The notes: a model not told the origin generated them from the letters alone. DNA of 64,000 nucleotides from an uncultured beta proteobacterium (GCA_902625535.1 CACOBT010000003.1:62001-126000), one strand, 5' to 3'; counted from the first letter of the stretch, positions 8,146 through 18,517 are shown. Numbers and translations: made by a program.

Positions 8146-9489
8146 TTGAGTGATAAGACTAAAAAAGAATCTAATAAATTAAAAAGGTATTTTGATTTAG
8201 AAGTGTTAACCTCAGATACCCAGCCAATCATTGACAGTAAGATTAGGAAAATTTCCAAAACAATGAAAGCGCCTGGATTTAGACCTGGAAAGGTTCCTAT
8301 CGAAATTGTAAAGCAAACCCACGGAATCGATGTTGAATCGGAGGCGATAAACGAGGTTATAAATAAAAAATATTCTGAGGCAGTTAAATCACAAAATTAC
8401 AAACCAGCAGGTCCTCCAAATATCGAACCGCTATCGGATGGTAACAACTCAGTTCAAAGTTCGGAAAAGCTCGTATTTCGTGCGGAAATTGAAGTACTTC
8501 CGGAAATCAAAATCCCCGACCTTAAAGGACTTGTTGTAAAAAAATCAGTCTCCGAGATATCAAAGGAAGACGTAGAAAAAACGATAGAAAGATTACAAAA
8601 ACAGAAAATGATTTATTCAGAGGTGGAAAAGGGAGCCAAAATGCAAGATAGAGTTTCCATAGATTTTTTAGGAAAATTAGACGGTAAAACTTTTAAAGGG
8701 GGACAAGCCCAGGACGTGAAATATATTTTAGGTTCCGGTCAGATGATTCCCGAATTTGACGAATTAGTCGTTGGGATGAAAAAAGGGGAGAATAAAATCG
8801 ACGCTATTACCTTTCCAAGTGATTATCCTGCAAAAGAGCTTTCCGGAAAAGTTGTTGAGTTCGATATCAAGGTAAAGAATGTGGAAGAGGGTCGCCTTCC
8901 GGATATAGATGAAAACTTTGCGAAAGAATTTGGTATTGAAGATGGAAGCCTGGATAAGTTGGAAAAAGAAGTTGAAAAAAATCTGAATAGAGAAGTTGAG
9001 TCTCGCTGCTCATCAAGAACAAATAATTCAGCGCTTGAGGCACTTTTGCAGGCAAGCGCGTTTGATATTCCTGAGGTAATGGTTAAGATAGAGAGTGACA
9101 GGCTCGCGGAAAGGACAAAGGCCACCATGAAACAGCAAGGGATGTTTGCTGATGAGACTAATTTGCCCTCTGATATTTTCGTGGAAAGGGCTAAACGCAG
9201 GGTTAAGTTGGGTTTATTGGTGAATAAAGTAGTTGAAATGAATAAATTAAGTCCAAATGAAGAACAGGTTTCTCAGATCGTGAAAGAAATGAGTGGTGTA
9301 TATGAGGATCCAGAGGCTTTTAAAAAATGGTTTCTTCAAGATCCGCAGAGAAGAACCCAGGCTGAGGCAATAGCATTGGAGCGTAACGTAGCATCTTGGG
9401 TAATGAGTTCTGCTGTTATTGAAGTTGAAAAAATTGATGCGGCCGAGTTATTAAGCGATGCGGCTAAAGGTGGGGAGGTAAGCGAGTAG
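8146..9489 (+). CDS. tig: Trigger factor, ribosome-bound chaperone and peptidyl-prolyl isomerase
   Basis: A 447-residue protein with the three trigger-factor parts: an N-terminal ribosome-binding domain with GFRPGKVP (ribosome-contact loop), a central FKBP-type domain (~165-245, from DRVSIDFLGKLDG to VVEFDIKVKNVEEG), and a long helical C-terminal chaperone arm. It binds nascent chains at the ribosome exit. The start is TTG 8146 (MSDKTKK); no ATG fits the domain start. It sits 3 bp before clpP, as in most proteobacteria. Confidence 0.95.
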   Translation: MSDKTKKESNKLKRYFDLEVLTSDTQPIIDSKIRKISKTMKAPGFRPGKVPIEIVKQTHGIDVESEAINEVINKKYSEAVKSQNYKPAGPPNIEPLSDGNNSVQSSEKLVFRAEIEVLPEIKIPDLKGLVVKKSVSEISKEDVEKTIERLQKQKMIYSEVEKGAKMQDRVSIDFLGKLDGKTFKGGQAQDVKYILGSGQMIPEFDELVVGMKKGENKIDAITFPSDYPAKELSGKVVEFDIKVKNVEEGRLPDIDENFAKEFGIEDGSLDKLEKEVEKNLNREVESRCSSRTNNSALEALLQASAFDIPEVMVKIESDRLAERTKATMKQQGMFADETNLPSDIFVERAKRRVKLGLLVNKVVEMNKLSPNEEQVSQIVKEMSGVYEDPEAFKKWFLQDPQRRTQAEAIALERNVASWVMSSAVIEVEKIDAAELLSDAAKGGEVSE

Positions 9490-9492
9490 AAA

Positions 9493-10116
9493 ATGAATGA
9501 TATTCAATATAAACAAGTAGAAAGCTTAGGGCTCGTCCCCATGGTTGTTGAGCAATCGGGTAGAGGAGAGCGAGCATATGATATATACTCCCGGCTATTA
9601 AAGGAGAGGGTTGTCTTTCTTGTCGGACCTCTAAACGACCATGTTGCAAACTTGGTTATTGCTCAAATGTTATTTTTAGAATCGGAAAATCCAGACAAGG
9701 ATATTTCTCTTTATATAAACTCGCCCGGTGGTGCTGTTTCCTCGGGTCTCGCAATATTTGATACGATAAATTTTATAAAGCCGGACGTTAGCACATTGTG
9801 CATTGGTATGGCTGCTAGTATGGGCGCTTTCTTGCTCGCTGCTGGAGCTAAAGGTAAAAGGCTTTGTTTGCCAAACAGTCGAGTGATGATACACCAGCCG
9901 TTGGGAGGGGTTTCAGGCCAGGCTACTGATATTGAAATTCATGCGAAAGAGATCCTAGCATTGAAAAGTCAACTCAATAAAATATTGTCAGAGAAAACCG
10001 GCCAAACACTTAAAACTATTGCTAAAGATACCGATAGAGATAATTTTATGTCGGCGCAAGATGCATTAAAATATGGAATTGTGGACAACGTTATAGATAA
10101 AAGAGAAAAAATATAA
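9493..10116 (+). CDS. clpP: ClpP protease subunit
   Basis: A 207-residue serine protease that forms the ClpP tetradecamer and degrades substrates fed by ClpX. The nucleophile is Ser109 in GMAASMGAF and the catalytic histidine is His134 in MIHQPLGG. The N-terminus [20 protein letters not shown] is classic. It sits 3 bp after tig and 17 bp before clpX. Confidence 0.97.
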   Translation: MNDIQYKQVESLGLVPMVVEQSGRGERAYDIYSRLLKERVVFLVGPLNDHVANLVIAQMLFLESENPDKDISLYINSPGGAVSSGLAIFDTINFIKPDVSTLCIGMAASMGAFLLAAGAKGKRLCLPNSRVMIHQPLGGVSGQATDIEIHAKEILALKSQLNKILSEKTGQTLKTIAKDTDRDNFMSAQDALKYGIVDNVIDKREKI

Positions 10117-10133
10117 ACGAATTGCTATAGGAT

Positions 10134-11432
10134 ATGACTACTAAAGATAATACCTCTGATAAATTGCTATATTGCTCTTTTTGCGGAAAGAGTCAGCACG
10201 AAGTAAAAAAGTTAATCGCGGGTCCCTCGGTATTTATATGCGACGAATGTATCGATCTTTGCAATGAAATTGTAAGGGATGAAGCTCTCGGAGAAAAAGG
10301 GGAAAAAAGGGATAAAAAAGATTTTCTGCCAACCCCAAGAGAAATCACAAGTTTTTTAGATCAGTATGTGATCGGCCAAATAGAAGCTAAAGTTAATTTA
10401 GCGGTTGCGGTTTACAACCACTATAAAAGGATTAGGACAAAAAAAGAGAATAACCTTAGAAAGGGAGGCGATACTGTAGAGCTTTCCAAAAGCAATATTC
10501 TTTTAATTGGTCCCACTGGATCCGGCAAGACTTTTCTTGCTCAAACGCTCGCGCGATTTTTAAACGTTCCTTTTGTCATAGCTGATGCTACAACATTGAC
10601 TGAAGCTGGCTACGTGGGCGAGGATGTCGAGAATATCGTACAAAAGTTGTTACAAAAATGTAACTACGATACAGAGGCAGCTCGCCACGGAATCGTGTAC
10701 ATAGACGAAATAGATAAGATTTCTAGAAAGTCTGACAACCCCTCTATTACACGGGATGTCTCTGGGGAGGGAGTTCAGCAAGCTTTGCTCAAACTTATTG
10801 AAGGAACTGTCGCTTCGGTACCTCCTCAAGGTGGTAGAAAACACCCTAATCAGGATTTCGTTCAAATGGATACGACTGATATTTTGTTTATCTGTGGTGG
10901 GGCGTTTGATGGGTTAGAAAAGGTTATTCGGGGCAGGACAGAAAAGACATCGATTGGATTTGATGCGGATGTTAGATCAAAAAATCAAAAGGGACTAGGA
11001 ATTCTTTTCAGAGAGGTTGAGCCGATTGATTTAACAAAATTCGGTATCATACCTGAGCTCGTTGGTCGTTTACCGGTGGTGGCTACTTTAGACGAATTGG
11101 ATGAGGAGGCATTAATCGAAATATTGACAGAACCTAAAAATGCTCTCGTAAAACAGTATGAAACGTTGTTTAAATTAGACGGAATAGGCCTCGAAATAAG
11201 GGCCTCAGCGTTAAAGGCAATTGCGTCAAAGGCTGTTAAGAGAAGAACGGGTGCCAGGGGGCTGCGGTCAATTCTTGAAGCAAGTTTGATGAAAACTATG
11301 TACGAAATTCCTGATTTAACCAATCTTTCAAAAGTAGTAGTAGAGGAAAACGTAATATTGGATGGAATAGACCCAATTCTTATTTATGAAGATAAGGGTA
11401 GGCCCAGGAAGAGAAAGGTTAGTAAAAATTAG
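10134..11432 (+). CDS. clpX: ClpX, ATPase and unfoldase of the ClpXP protease
   Basis: A 432-residue protein with an N-terminal four-cysteine zinc finger (CSFCGK...CDEC), Walker A GPTGSGKT near residue 125, Walker B YIDEIDKI near 190, and a C-terminal AAA+ lid with [11 protein letters not shown] (sensor 2). It recognises tagged proteins, including tmRNA-tagged products (smpB lies at ~56 kb), and threads them into ClpP. Confidence 0.97.
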   Translation: MTTKDNTSDKLLYCSFCGKSQHEVKKLIAGPSVFICDECIDLCNEIVRDEALGEKGEKRDKKDFLPTPREITSFLDQYVIGQIEAKVNLAVAVYNHYKRIRTKKENNLRKGGDTVELSKSNILLIGPTGSGKTFLAQTLARFLNVPFVIADATTLTEAGYVGEDVENIVQKLLQKCNYDTEAARHGIVYIDEIDKISRKSDNPSITRDVSGEGVQQALLKLIEGTVASVPPQGGRKHPNQDFVQMDTTDILFICGGAFDGLEKVIRGRTEKTSIGFDADVRSKNQKGLGILFREVEPIDLTKFGIIPELVGRLPVVATLDELDEEALIEILTEPKNALVKQYETLFKLDGIGLEIRASALKAIASKAVKRRTGARGLRSILEASLMKTMYEIPDLTNLSKVVVEENVILDGIDPILIYEDKGRPRKRKVSKN

Positions 11433-11443
11433 GATTAATACAG

Positions 11444-11473
11444 TTGAAAACTGAATTTTAAACTCAATATATA
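11444..11473 (+). promoter_or_regulatory. Candidate promoter of lon
   Basis: TTGAAA (11444-11449), an 18-base spacer and TATATA (11468-11473) lie in the 112-bp gap between clpX and lon. They fit a housekeeping promoter about 70 bp before the lon start. No clear heat-shock promoter is seen. Confidence 0.4.
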
Positions 11474-11544
11474 ACAGTAAATAATTAAGTGCAGGAACCG
11501 ATAGTTTAATAAATAGTCGATCTAACATTAGGCGGTGAGAATTT

Positions 11545-13998
11545 ATGGAAGATGATAATAAGACTGAACATGAGAATACCGATGGCTCTGCGTCAATTGA
11601 TGTGAAGTCGCCTGTGCCACTACTGCCGCTGCGAGATGTGGTGGTTTTTCCTCATATGGTTATTCCGTTGTTCGTTGGGCGGGCAAAATCGATCAAAGCT
11701 ATGGAAATGTCAATGGAGCAAGGACAACACATACTGTTGGCAACCCAGCGTAATGCATCGCAAAACGAGCCATCATATGAAGATCTTTATTCGGTAGGAT
11801 GTGTCGCTAATATACTACAGATGCTTAAATTACCCGATGGGACCGTAAAGGTTTTGGTCGAAGGGTTACAGAGGGCCACCATATTAAACTTATCAAATAA
11901 TGATGAGTATTTTTCTGTTAATTGTGAACTACTAGAAGATGATACCGTTGTCGGACCGGAGCACGAAGCTCTTCGGCGCACCATTTTAGGTCAGTTTGAG
12001 CAATTTATTAAATTGAACAAAAAGATTTCCGCTGATTTATTTAGCTCTGTTGCATCGCTCGAAGAATTTAGCAGGCTTTCTGACACGATAGTTGCCCATC
12101 TTCCATTAAAGATTGAGGATAAACAAGAAATTTTGGAGATTAATTCTGTCGTCAAACGAATGGAAAAAATTTTGGAGCATATCGAGACCGAACTTGACAT
12201 TCTTCAAGTTGAAAAGAGAATACGAGGACGGGTTAAGAGACAGATGGAAAAAAGCCAGCGAGACTATTACCTGAATGAACAAGTTAAAGCTATTCAAAAG
12301 GAATTGGGCGAGGGCGAGGATAACGAACTTGATGACCTTGAAAAGAGAATCTTAAATTCAGGAATGAGCTCTGAAGCCCTCGAAAAAGCAAAATCCGAGT
12401 TAAAAAAGTTGAAGTTAATGTCTCCGATGTCTGCGGAGGCTACAGTTGTCCGGAACTATGTGGATTCCCTTGTCGGTTTGCCCTGGAAAAAGAGAAGTAA
12501 GGTAAGCAGGGATCTTAATAACGCACAGAAAATTCTTGATGAGGACCACCACGGATTAGAAAAGGTGAAAGAAAGGATTTTGGAGTATCTCGCGGTGCAG
12601 CAGAGAGTTAAGAAAGTAAAGGCACCCATTCTTTGTCTGGTTGGGCCACCGGGCGTCGGAAAGACCTCGTTGGGCCAATCAATCGCTAGAGCTACAGGCA
12701 GAAAATTCGTGAGAATGGCCCTGGGTGGTGTTAGGGATGAGGCAGAAATTCGTGGTCACAGAAAGACCTATATCGGTTCCATGCCTGGTAAAATCCTTAC
12801 GAATATAACGAAAATGGGCGTAAAAAACCCTTTGTTTTTGTTGGATGAGGTGGACAAAATAGGGACAGACTTCCGCGGAGATCCAGCAAGTGCTTTGCTT
12901 GAGGTTTTAGATCCAGAGCAAAATAACTCGTTTGTTGACCATTACATAGAGGTCGAATACGATCTTTCGGACGTGATGTTTGTTGCAACTGCAAACAGTT
13001 TGAGTATACCTCCTGCATTGTTAGACAGATTAGAAGTTATTAGGCTCTCAGGATACACGGAAGATGAGAAGATAAGCATTGCTAAAAAGTATCTTTTGCC
13101 GAAACAAATTAAGCTCGCTGGTTTACGAAAGAGTGAAATGAGCACTCCAGGTGATGCTGTTCTAACTGATATTATTAGGTATTACACCAAAGAGGCAGGT
13201 GTGCGTGGACTTGAACGAGAAATTTCAAAATTATGCCGTAAAGCTACAAAATTGATACTGACTGACCCGAAGTCGTCAAAGGTAAATATAACTTCAAAAG
13301 GATTAGATGATTTCTTGGGAGTTAGAAAATATACTTATGGTGTCGCGGAAGACGAGGATAAGGTGGGTCAGGTTATGGGACTTGCATGGACGGAGGTTGG
13401 AGGTGAATTATTGACGATTGAAGCCAGCGCAATGCCAGGGCAAGGGAAAATTATTAGGACGGGTTCTCTTGGTGACGTTATGAAGGAATCGGTGGAAGCT
13501 GCGAGGTCAGTTGTGCGATCAAGAGCTTCTTCTTTAAGTATTAAGGACGATTTTTTCGAGAAGCTAGATCTTCATGTGCATGCTCCGGAGGGGGCGACAC
13601 CAAAGGATGGGCCTAGTGCTGGAATCGCGATGACAACTGCAATAGTATCAGCGTTAACAGGAATCCCTGTTAAACATACAGTGGCTATGACGGGCGAAAT
13701 CACTTTGCGAGGAGAGGTGTTACAGATTGGAGGCTTGAAGGAAAAACTTCTCGCCGCTCATCGGGGAGGCTTAACTGATGTCCTTATACCTGAAGAAAAC
13801 AAAAAAGACCTTACAGAGATTCCTGCGAAAGTTACAGAAGAGTTAAATATTATTCCTGTGAGGTGGATAGATCAAGTCTTCGAGCTTGCCTTGACACGAA
13901 TGCCTGCCCCACTAACCGCAGACGAAAGTAAGTTATCTTCCTCCTCTGTTCGAGGTAGCAAGAAAAATAGGCCAACGGGTGAGCCTTTAGCCCATTAG
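11545..13998 (+). CDS. lon: Lon ATP-dependent protease
   Basis: An 817-residue Lon of normal length. It has the N-terminal substrate-binding domain ([21 protein letters not shown]), a central helical region, the AAA+ domain with Walker [10 protein letters not shown], and a C-terminal protease domain with Ser691 in PKDGPSAG and Lys734 in [14 protein letters not shown] as the catalytic dyad. It degrades misfolded and regulatory proteins in the cytoplasm. The usual HU gene between lon and ppiD is absent; two tRNAs follow instead. Confidence 0.97.
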   Translation: MEDDNKTEHENTDGSASIDVKSPVPLLPLRDVVVFPHMVIPLFVGRAKSIKAMEMSMEQGQHILLATQRNASQNEPSYEDLYSVGCVANILQMLKLPDGTVKVLVEGLQRATILNLSNNDEYFSVNCELLEDDTVVGPEHEALRRTILGQFEQFIKLNKKISADLFSSVASLEEFSRLSDTIVAHLPLKIEDKQEILEINSVVKRMEKILEHIETELDILQVEKRIRGRVKRQMEKSQRDYYLNEQVKAIQKELGEGEDNELDDLEKRILNSGMSSEALEKAKSELKKLKLMSPMSAEATVVRNYVDSLVGLPWKKRSKVSRDLNNAQKILDEDHHGLEKVKERILEYLAVQQRVKKVKAPILCLVGPPGVGKTSLGQSIARATGRKFVRMALGGVRDEAEIRGHRKTYIGSMPGKILTNITKMGVKNPLFLLDEVDKIGTDFRGDPASALLEVLDPEQNNSFVDHYIEVEYDLSDVMFVATANSLSIPPALLDRLEVIRLSGYTEDEKISIAKKYLLPKQIKLAGLRKSEMSTPGDAVLTDIIRYYTKEAGVRGLEREISKLCRKATKLILTDPKSSKVNITSKGLDDFLGVRKYTYGVAEDEDKVGQVMGLAWTEVGGELLTIEASAMPGQGKIIRTGSLGDVMKESVEAARSVVRSRASSLSIKDDFFEKLDLHVHAPEGATPKDGPSAGIAMTTAIVSALTGIPVKHTVAMTGEITLRGEVLQIGGLKEKLLAAHRGGLTDVLIPEENKKDLTEIPAKVTEELNIIPVRWIDQVFELALTRMPAPLTADESKLSSSSVRGSKKNRPTGEPLAH

Positions 13999-14016
13999 AT
14001 TAAATGAGGGTAGAAT

Positions 14017-14045
14017 TTTACTGGCGAACAGTTGATTTAGATAAT
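14017..14045 (+). promoter_or_regulatory. Candidate promoter of the tRNA-Val/tRNA-Asp pair
   Basis: TTTACT (14017-14022), a 17-base spacer and GATAAT (14040-14045) would start transcription shortly before tRNA-Val at 14068. An overlapping TATACT at 14045-14050 is an alternative -10. Confidence 0.35.
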
Positions 14046-14067
14046 ATACTTACGAAAAGGTTACCCT

Positions 14068-14143
14068 GGGTGCTTAGCTCAGCTGGTAGAGCGGCGCCCT
14101 TACAAGGCGTAGGTCGGGAGTTCGATCCTCTCAGCACCCACCA
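14068..14143 (+). tRNA. tRNA-Val (anticodon TAC)
   Basis: The acceptor stem GGGTGCT (14068-14074) pairs with AGCACCC (14133-14139), followed by A and an encoded CCA (14141-14143). The D arm contains TAGCTCAGCTGGTAGAG, the anticodon loop CTTACAA gives TAC, and the T arm has GTTCGATC. Confidence 0.97.
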
Positions 14144-14154
14144 TGATGTATTGC

Positions 14155-14231
14155 GGAGCGGTAGTTCAGCTGGTTAGAATATCGGCCTGTCACGCCGGAG
14201 GTCGCGGGTTCGAGTCCCGTCCGCTCCGCCA
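14155..14231 (+). tRNA. tRNA-Asp (anticodon GTC)
   Basis: The acceptor stem GGAGCGG (14155-14161) pairs with CCGCTCC (14221-14227), then G and encoded CCA (14229-14231). The anticodon loop CTGTCAC gives GTC. It lies 11 bp after tRNA-Val and probably shares its transcript. Confidence 0.97.
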
Positions 14232-14376
14232 CTTACAAATCTTTGGGCCTCAAAAGGTTTAAGTATCTACGTTTTATGCAAATGTATAAGGGCACTGTAG
14301 GTAACACATATTATTAAATGGGCTTGATGAGGATGTGGATATTTTACCTTTAAAAATTTCATTAGAAGGTTAAGGT

Positions 14377-14994
14377 TTGGATTTAACAAGGATAAACGAA
14401 AAACTTGAGGGTAGGAAACCCATTGAGATTTTAGAATGGGCTTTTAGCCTGAGAAAAAAAACCATCGCGACAACAAACTTCGGTCCTTTTGAAGCTGTGA
14501 TGTTGCACCTTGTTCAGATTCTAGAGCCTCAAACTGAAATAATTTGGATAGATAGCGGCTACAATACCCACGCCACATATAAATTTGCTGACAGATTAAG
14601 TGAACAATTGAAACTGAACTTAAAAGTTTATACGCCGACGATTACTGCTCGCAGGAGAGATGCAAGAATGGGCGGTATACCTGAAGTAGATACTGACTTA
14701 CATCGTCAGTTCACTGAACAGGTAAAAATTGAGCCTTTTAGAAATGCATTAAAAGAGATACAACCTGAGGTGTGGTTGACAGCGATTAGAAGAGTTCAAA
14801 CCGCGCACAGATCGGGGACAGATATCGTCGCTACTGATAAAAGTGGGATGTTGAAAGTTGCTCCAGTCCTGAACTTAACGGACGCTGAGATGTTGTCCTA
14901 CTTAAAAAAAAATAATTTACCTGATGAGCCCGATTATTACGACCCAACTAAAGTTTTTACCAACAGGGAATGTGGCCTGCACCAGCGAGAGTAA
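14377..14994 (+). CDS. cysH: CysH-type (phospho)adenylylsulfate reductase family protein
   Basis: A 205-residue member of the PP-loop reductase family, which reduces activated sulfate to sulfite. The catalytic C-terminal motif ECGLH is present, with KIEPF and WLTAIRRVQTAHR. The paired cysteines that bind the 4Fe-4S cluster in APS reductases are missing: the residues before KIEPF are TEQV. ECGLH holds the only cysteine in the protein. That pattern is PAPS-reductase-like. No ATP sulfurylase, APS kinase or sulfite reductase gene is nearby. The start is TTG 14377 after AAGG. Substrate (APS or PAPS) cannot be settled here. Confidence 0.8.
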   Translation: MDLTRINEKLEGRKPIEILEWAFSLRKKTIATTNFGPFEAVMLHLVQILEPQTEIIWIDSGYNTHATYKFADRLSEQLKLNLKVYTPTITARRRDARMGGIPEVDTDLHRQFTEQVKIEPFRNALKEIQPEVWLTAIRRVQTAHRSGTDIVATDKSGMLKVAPVLNLTDAEMLSYLKKNNLPDEPDYYDPTKVFTNRECGLHQRE

Positions 14995-15270
14995 TGTTTT
15001 AAAATTGTCGAAATATGGAAGGGGCTAGAACTCCGTACTAGTCTACCTTGCATGGACGTGGCGTGTACACAACTGGAAAACAATTTAGGAAAAAAATAAA
15101 GATTGTTTAATAGAGAAAATTATGGAAAAGTTGATATCATTAATTACTTAAAATATCATCTTCAATCTAGTAATAAATACTAATTGATTATGACAATAAT
15201 GGCGTGTAGCGATGCCATTGTCTGGCGACTGAAAAATATAAATTACGCCAATTTTATTGAAAGGAATTTT

Positions 15271-15645
15271 ATGAAAACTGCGAAATCATCATTAGAAGCG
15301 GCCAACCAGGTGGTCCCGAGGATTGAGGTGAAAGAAGCTATTAAAAAACACGGTCAAGGCTCTGCGATTTTTATTGATGTTCGTGATGGATTAGAGATTG
15401 CCGAGACGGGCACCATTAAGGATGCTTTAAAGATCCCCAGGGGCTTTATAGAATTCGCAGCTGACTCTGAAACCCCCTTTCATAATAAAGCGCTGGAAAA
15501 GGATGCTGAGATCATTATTGTTTGTGCTGCAGGCGGCATGGCAGCGCTTACAGGACACACTCTTATTGAGATGGGTTATAAAAATGTTTCAAACGTCGGA
15601 GGATTCGCGGACTGGAAAAATGCAGATGGACCAGTGGATTCATAG
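15271..15645 (+). CDS. Rhodanese-domain protein
   Basis: A 124-residue single rhodanese domain with FIDVRDG near residue 35 and the active-site loop VCAAGGMAALTG, whose cysteine would carry a persulfide. Such proteins move sulfur from donors to acceptors. I chose ATG 15271 because AAGGAA lies just upstream and the upstream extension (from 15184) is not rhodanese-like. A 6-bp inverted repeat (15198-15203 with 15214-15219) lies in the leader. The 276 bp between cysH and this start hold no other gene that I can support. Confidence 0.85.
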   Translation: MKTAKSSLEAANQVVPRIEVKEAIKKHGQGSAIFIDVRDGLEIAETGTIKDALKIPRGFIEFAADSETPFHNKALEKDAEIIIVCAAGGMAALTGHTLIEMGYKNVSNVGGFADWKNADGPVDS

Positions 15646-15710
15646 GGGCTGACGCGTGTGATTATAAGGGCTTCATTAATACTCTCGCATTGAATAGGGT
15701 CTCAGCCCCT
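15644..15710 (+). terminator. Perfect 9-bp inverted repeat after the rhodanese gene
   Basis: AGGGGCTGA (15644-15652, overlapping the stop codon) and TCAGCCCCT (15702-15710) are perfect inverse complements separated by 49 bases. A T-rich stretch follows. It could be a large terminator hairpin or part of a small structured RNA; the long loop is unusual for a simple terminator. Confidence 0.4.
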
Positions 15711-15985
15711 TATTTAGCTTGATAAGTTTTTCTCTTCACAATGTCGGTTGACTTAAAATACCGTTTCATCAACTAATTGATTTAAGTTAATGAATTAGAG
15801 ACACAGTAGACACGCACGGATAGGTTTGACTTTTGAAAAAAATGGCGTGAAATATTCACAGAAAAAAAAATACGGTTTAGAATAAGGGGTTGGAATCCAT
15901 GCCTTGTTGCTTTTGTGTTTGCAGGGAATTATAGAAAATTCTTCTTTATGGTTTGCGACCACCCCTGTCTTTTAGAGAGTTAAAA
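15711..15985. other. Non-coding gap before ppiD
   Basis: AT-rich sequence with no supportable gene. TTGACT at 15826-15831 with AATATT at 15851-15856 (19-base spacer) is a weak promoter candidate for ppiD. This is where an HU gene often lies in related genomes; none is seen. Confidence 0.5.
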
Positions 15986-17473
15986 ATGTTTGAAGCTATC
16001 AGAGAAAAAAAGAAAATTCTTTTATTTGTTTTATTAGCATTAGTAATCCCGCCGTTCATTGTGGTCGGTGCATGGGACCAGATTAGTCCTAGTCAGGAAC
16101 CAGTCGTTGCAAGTGTTGACGGAGTCGATATTTACAAACGTAATTGGGAAAATGTGCACCAGGATTTTGTAACCAATTTTAAAAATCGAGTTGGGGCTAG
16201 TGTTCCTGATGAAATGTTGAACTCAAATGAGTTGAAGAGAGCAACTCTCGATAATATGATTAATCAATTCATCCTTCAAAAAGTCGTCTCGACTTCTCGG
16301 ATAACGGTTTCAGACAGCGATGTAAAGACGATAATTTTGGGGATACCTGAGTTTCATGATGACAATGGTACTTTTAATCTGGAAAAGGCAAAAAAAGTTT
16401 TGTCTCGGCAAGGAATGTCTACAATTGATTTTGAAAAGCGTCTAAAAGCTGATCTATCTTTAGCCCTGATTCCTGAAATTTTAAATACATCAAATTTCGT
16501 TCCACGCACACTCGTTAGGAAACTAGCACGGGCAGACAATGAAACAAGAACGTTCGGCGTGAAACTTTTTTCACCGCTTAGGTACAAGAATAAGGTTAAC
16601 GTTTCGACTAAAGAAGTCGAAGAATTTTTCTCTGCAAACAGTTCCAGGTTCGTCATACCCCCTACGTACGATTTGGATTTTATTGTTTTGGAAAATGACG
16701 ACGATCTTGAAGAAATCGGAAACTTGCTTTACGAGGAAAATACCAGTTTGGAGCCCGTTGCGGAAAAGTTCAATTTGAAGGTCCAGAGAATTAGTAAGTT
16801 AGACATTAATGCACCAGCGATCGTAAAGGGTGACCTTAAAAATAATGCATTGAGGGCGCTTAACAATGCTAAGTTCAGGAGTGAGCTATTTTCCGATGAT
16901 TTTCTTATTGAAAATTACAACACTGAGCTAATTCAGGTTGCGGATGGCTTACATATTGCGGCGAGTTTAGCTAAAAAATATGATGCGGTTCCAATGAAGT
17001 TTGAAGTTGTAAAAGACCAAATAAAATCCGAAATTCTGTTTCAGAAAATGAATCGGTTGGCCAAAGAAGAGGCTAATACTGCTTTGGAGGATTTTAAAGC
17101 AGACGATAAATTAAAAAAATCTTTAAAAAACGTAGTCCTGTCTTTTCGCGATATTGAAAACCAAAATGAAGATGAGTATTCTCAGCTTTTACGTCAATTT
17201 AAGGGGGATCTTTTTTCGCATCAATTTAAAATCAACCAAGTACAAGTTTTGGATTTAGATGGCAATGGGGCAGCTTTAGTTCTTTTTGTATCTTCAAAGC
17301 TGGGTCGACCCTCCAGCAAATTGGTGGTAGAGTCCCTCCAAAATATTTTTGGCATATTTAGCAGGGTGGAAACTGACCTTGTTGTTAAGGCCTGGTTACG
17401 GGATTTTGAGAAGCAGATGAAGGTTGATCGTTATTTAAATGTTTTGCTTAAGGATTCAGCCATCGCGCAGTAG
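15986..17473 (+). CDS. ppiD: PpiD-like periplasmic chaperone, apparently without the parvulin domain
   Basis: A 495-residue protein anchored by one N-terminal membrane span (KKILLFVLLALVIPPFIVVG, ~residues 9-30), then a SurA-N-like chaperone region with DMMINQF-type helices. In PpiD proteins of ~620-640 residues a parvulin isomerase domain of ~100 residues sits mid-protein. Here the segment before it (RFVIPPTYDLDFIVLEND) runs almost directly into the part after it (EPVAEKFNLKVQ). The C-terminal helical region is kept. The start is ATG 15986. PpiD associates with SecYEG and helps exported proteins fold. The 3' end overlaps mnmH on the other strand by 43 bp. Confidence 0.82.
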   Translation: MFEAIREKKKILLFVLLALVIPPFIVVGAWDQISPSQEPVVASVDGVDIYKRNWENVHQDFVTNFKNRVGASVPDEMLNSNELKRATLDNMINQFILQKVVSTSRITVSDSDVKTIILGIPEFHDDNGTFNLEKAKKVLSRQGMSTIDFEKRLKADLSLALIPEILNTSNFVPRTLVRKLARADNETRTFGVKLFSPLRYKNKVNVSTKEVEEFFSANSSRFVIPPTYDLDFIVLENDDDLEEIGNLLYEENTSLEPVAEKFNLKVQRISKLDINAPAIVKGDLKNNALRALNNAKFRSELFSDDFLIENYNTELIQVADGLHIAASLAKKYDAVPMKFEVVKDQIKSEILFQKMNRLAKEEANTALEDFKADDKLKKSLKNVVLSFRDIENQNEDEYSQLLRQFKGDLFSHQFKINQVQVLDLDGNGAALVLFVSSKLGRPSSKLVVESLQNIFGIFSRVETDLVVKAWLRDFEKQMKVDRYLNVLLKDSAIAQ

Positions 17474-18516
17474 GGTTGAGAAGTTTCTGCATAATTTTCT
17501 GTCTCTAGTATTAAGGCTTTTTTACATTGGGCAAAATTCTTGTTTATTGAAGCTGAATACGAAGGGTCATAATGCTTCTCAAGAAGTATCGTAACAAACT
17601 CAACCCACTTCTTATTTTTATAGTTATCCATTAACTGATAGAAATCCTCTTTTTCCAAATATTGAGAAAATTTTTCAACAATGTTGGAAAACTTCTCTGG
17701 ATTTTTCACAAAATGAGTATATTCGGCTAGGAGAAATTTTACTCTCGCATCCACAGTCATTTGAATCCATAAACATTTGGAATTTCGCATTTTCTCGATT
17801 AGTGCTTTTGGAATTTGCCTATTTCCAATTTTTCTACTTTCGGATTCTACAAAAACAATGTGTTTAGGGTCGAGTCTTGACATCGAAACCAATAAATTAG
17901 ACTCAAATTGTTTTTGACTCGGTTGAGAAATCAACGGATACGGACCCAAAAGTGAACCAAAGTGCTTTGCGATTCCTTCTAGATCTAGAGTTTGTAATCC
18001 TATTTTTCTAAGCTCAAAAAGCAGTTTAGTTTTCCCGGAGCCAGTTAAGCCACATATAATTTGAAAATTAAATTTTTTGGCTAAAGCCTCCAGCTCATTT
18101 ATTACATATCTGCGGTATGACTTATATCCACCATTCAAAATATTAATCTTAAAGCCCGTTCGAGTTAGAATTGTCGCCAAAGATCCACTTCGTTCGCCGC
18201 CTCGTTGGCAATATATAAGGGGTTGGTACTTTCTATTTTTGTGCTTAAAAAATGTCTGCAACATCTTAGATATATTTTTACATACGAGGCCGGCACCAAA
18301 TTTCTTTCCTTCAAATGAATCCTTTTTATAAAGTGTTCCCACAAGAGTTCGTTCCTCATCAGATAGCACAGGCAGGTTTATCGCACCAGGTATGTGATCA
18401 TCTTGAAATTCTCCCGGTGACCTGACATCGATAATATCTGAAAACTTATCTGGCTTTTCTAAAACGGAGTAAATATCGATGGCCTTAGAGGGCAAAAGTT
18501 GGTACAGTAGGTTCAT
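17431..18516 (-). CDS. mnmH: MnmH, tRNA 2-selenouridine synthase
   Basis: A 361-residue two-domain protein. The N-terminal rhodanese domain carries DVRSPGEF and the active-site loop YCQRGGERSGS; the C-terminal part has a P-loop, GLTGSGKT. MnmH replaces sulfur by selenium at the wobble 2-thiouridine of certain tRNAs through a geranylated intermediate. No selD is in the window. Its start is one base away from the divergent DUF1178 gene, so each promoter must lie inside the other coding region or further off. Confidence 0.9.
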   Translation of the reverse strand: MNLLYQLLPSKAIDIYSVLEKPDKFSDIIDVRSPGEFQDDHIPGAINLPVLSDEERTLVGTLYKKDSFEGKKFGAGLVCKNISKMLQTFFKHKNRKYQPLIYCQRGGERSGSLATILTRTGFKINILNGGYKSYRRYVINELEALAKKFNFQIICGLTGSGKTKLLFELRKIGLQTLDLEGIAKHFGSLLGPYPLISQPSQKQFESNLLVSMSRLDPKHIVFVESESRKIGNRQIPKALIEKMRNSKCLWIQMTVDARVKFLLAEYTHFVKNPEKFSNIVEKFSQYLEKEDFYQLMDNYKNKKWVEFVTILLEKHYDPSYSASINKNFAQCKKALILETENYAETSQPYCAMAESLSKTFK

Positions 18517-18517
18517 T

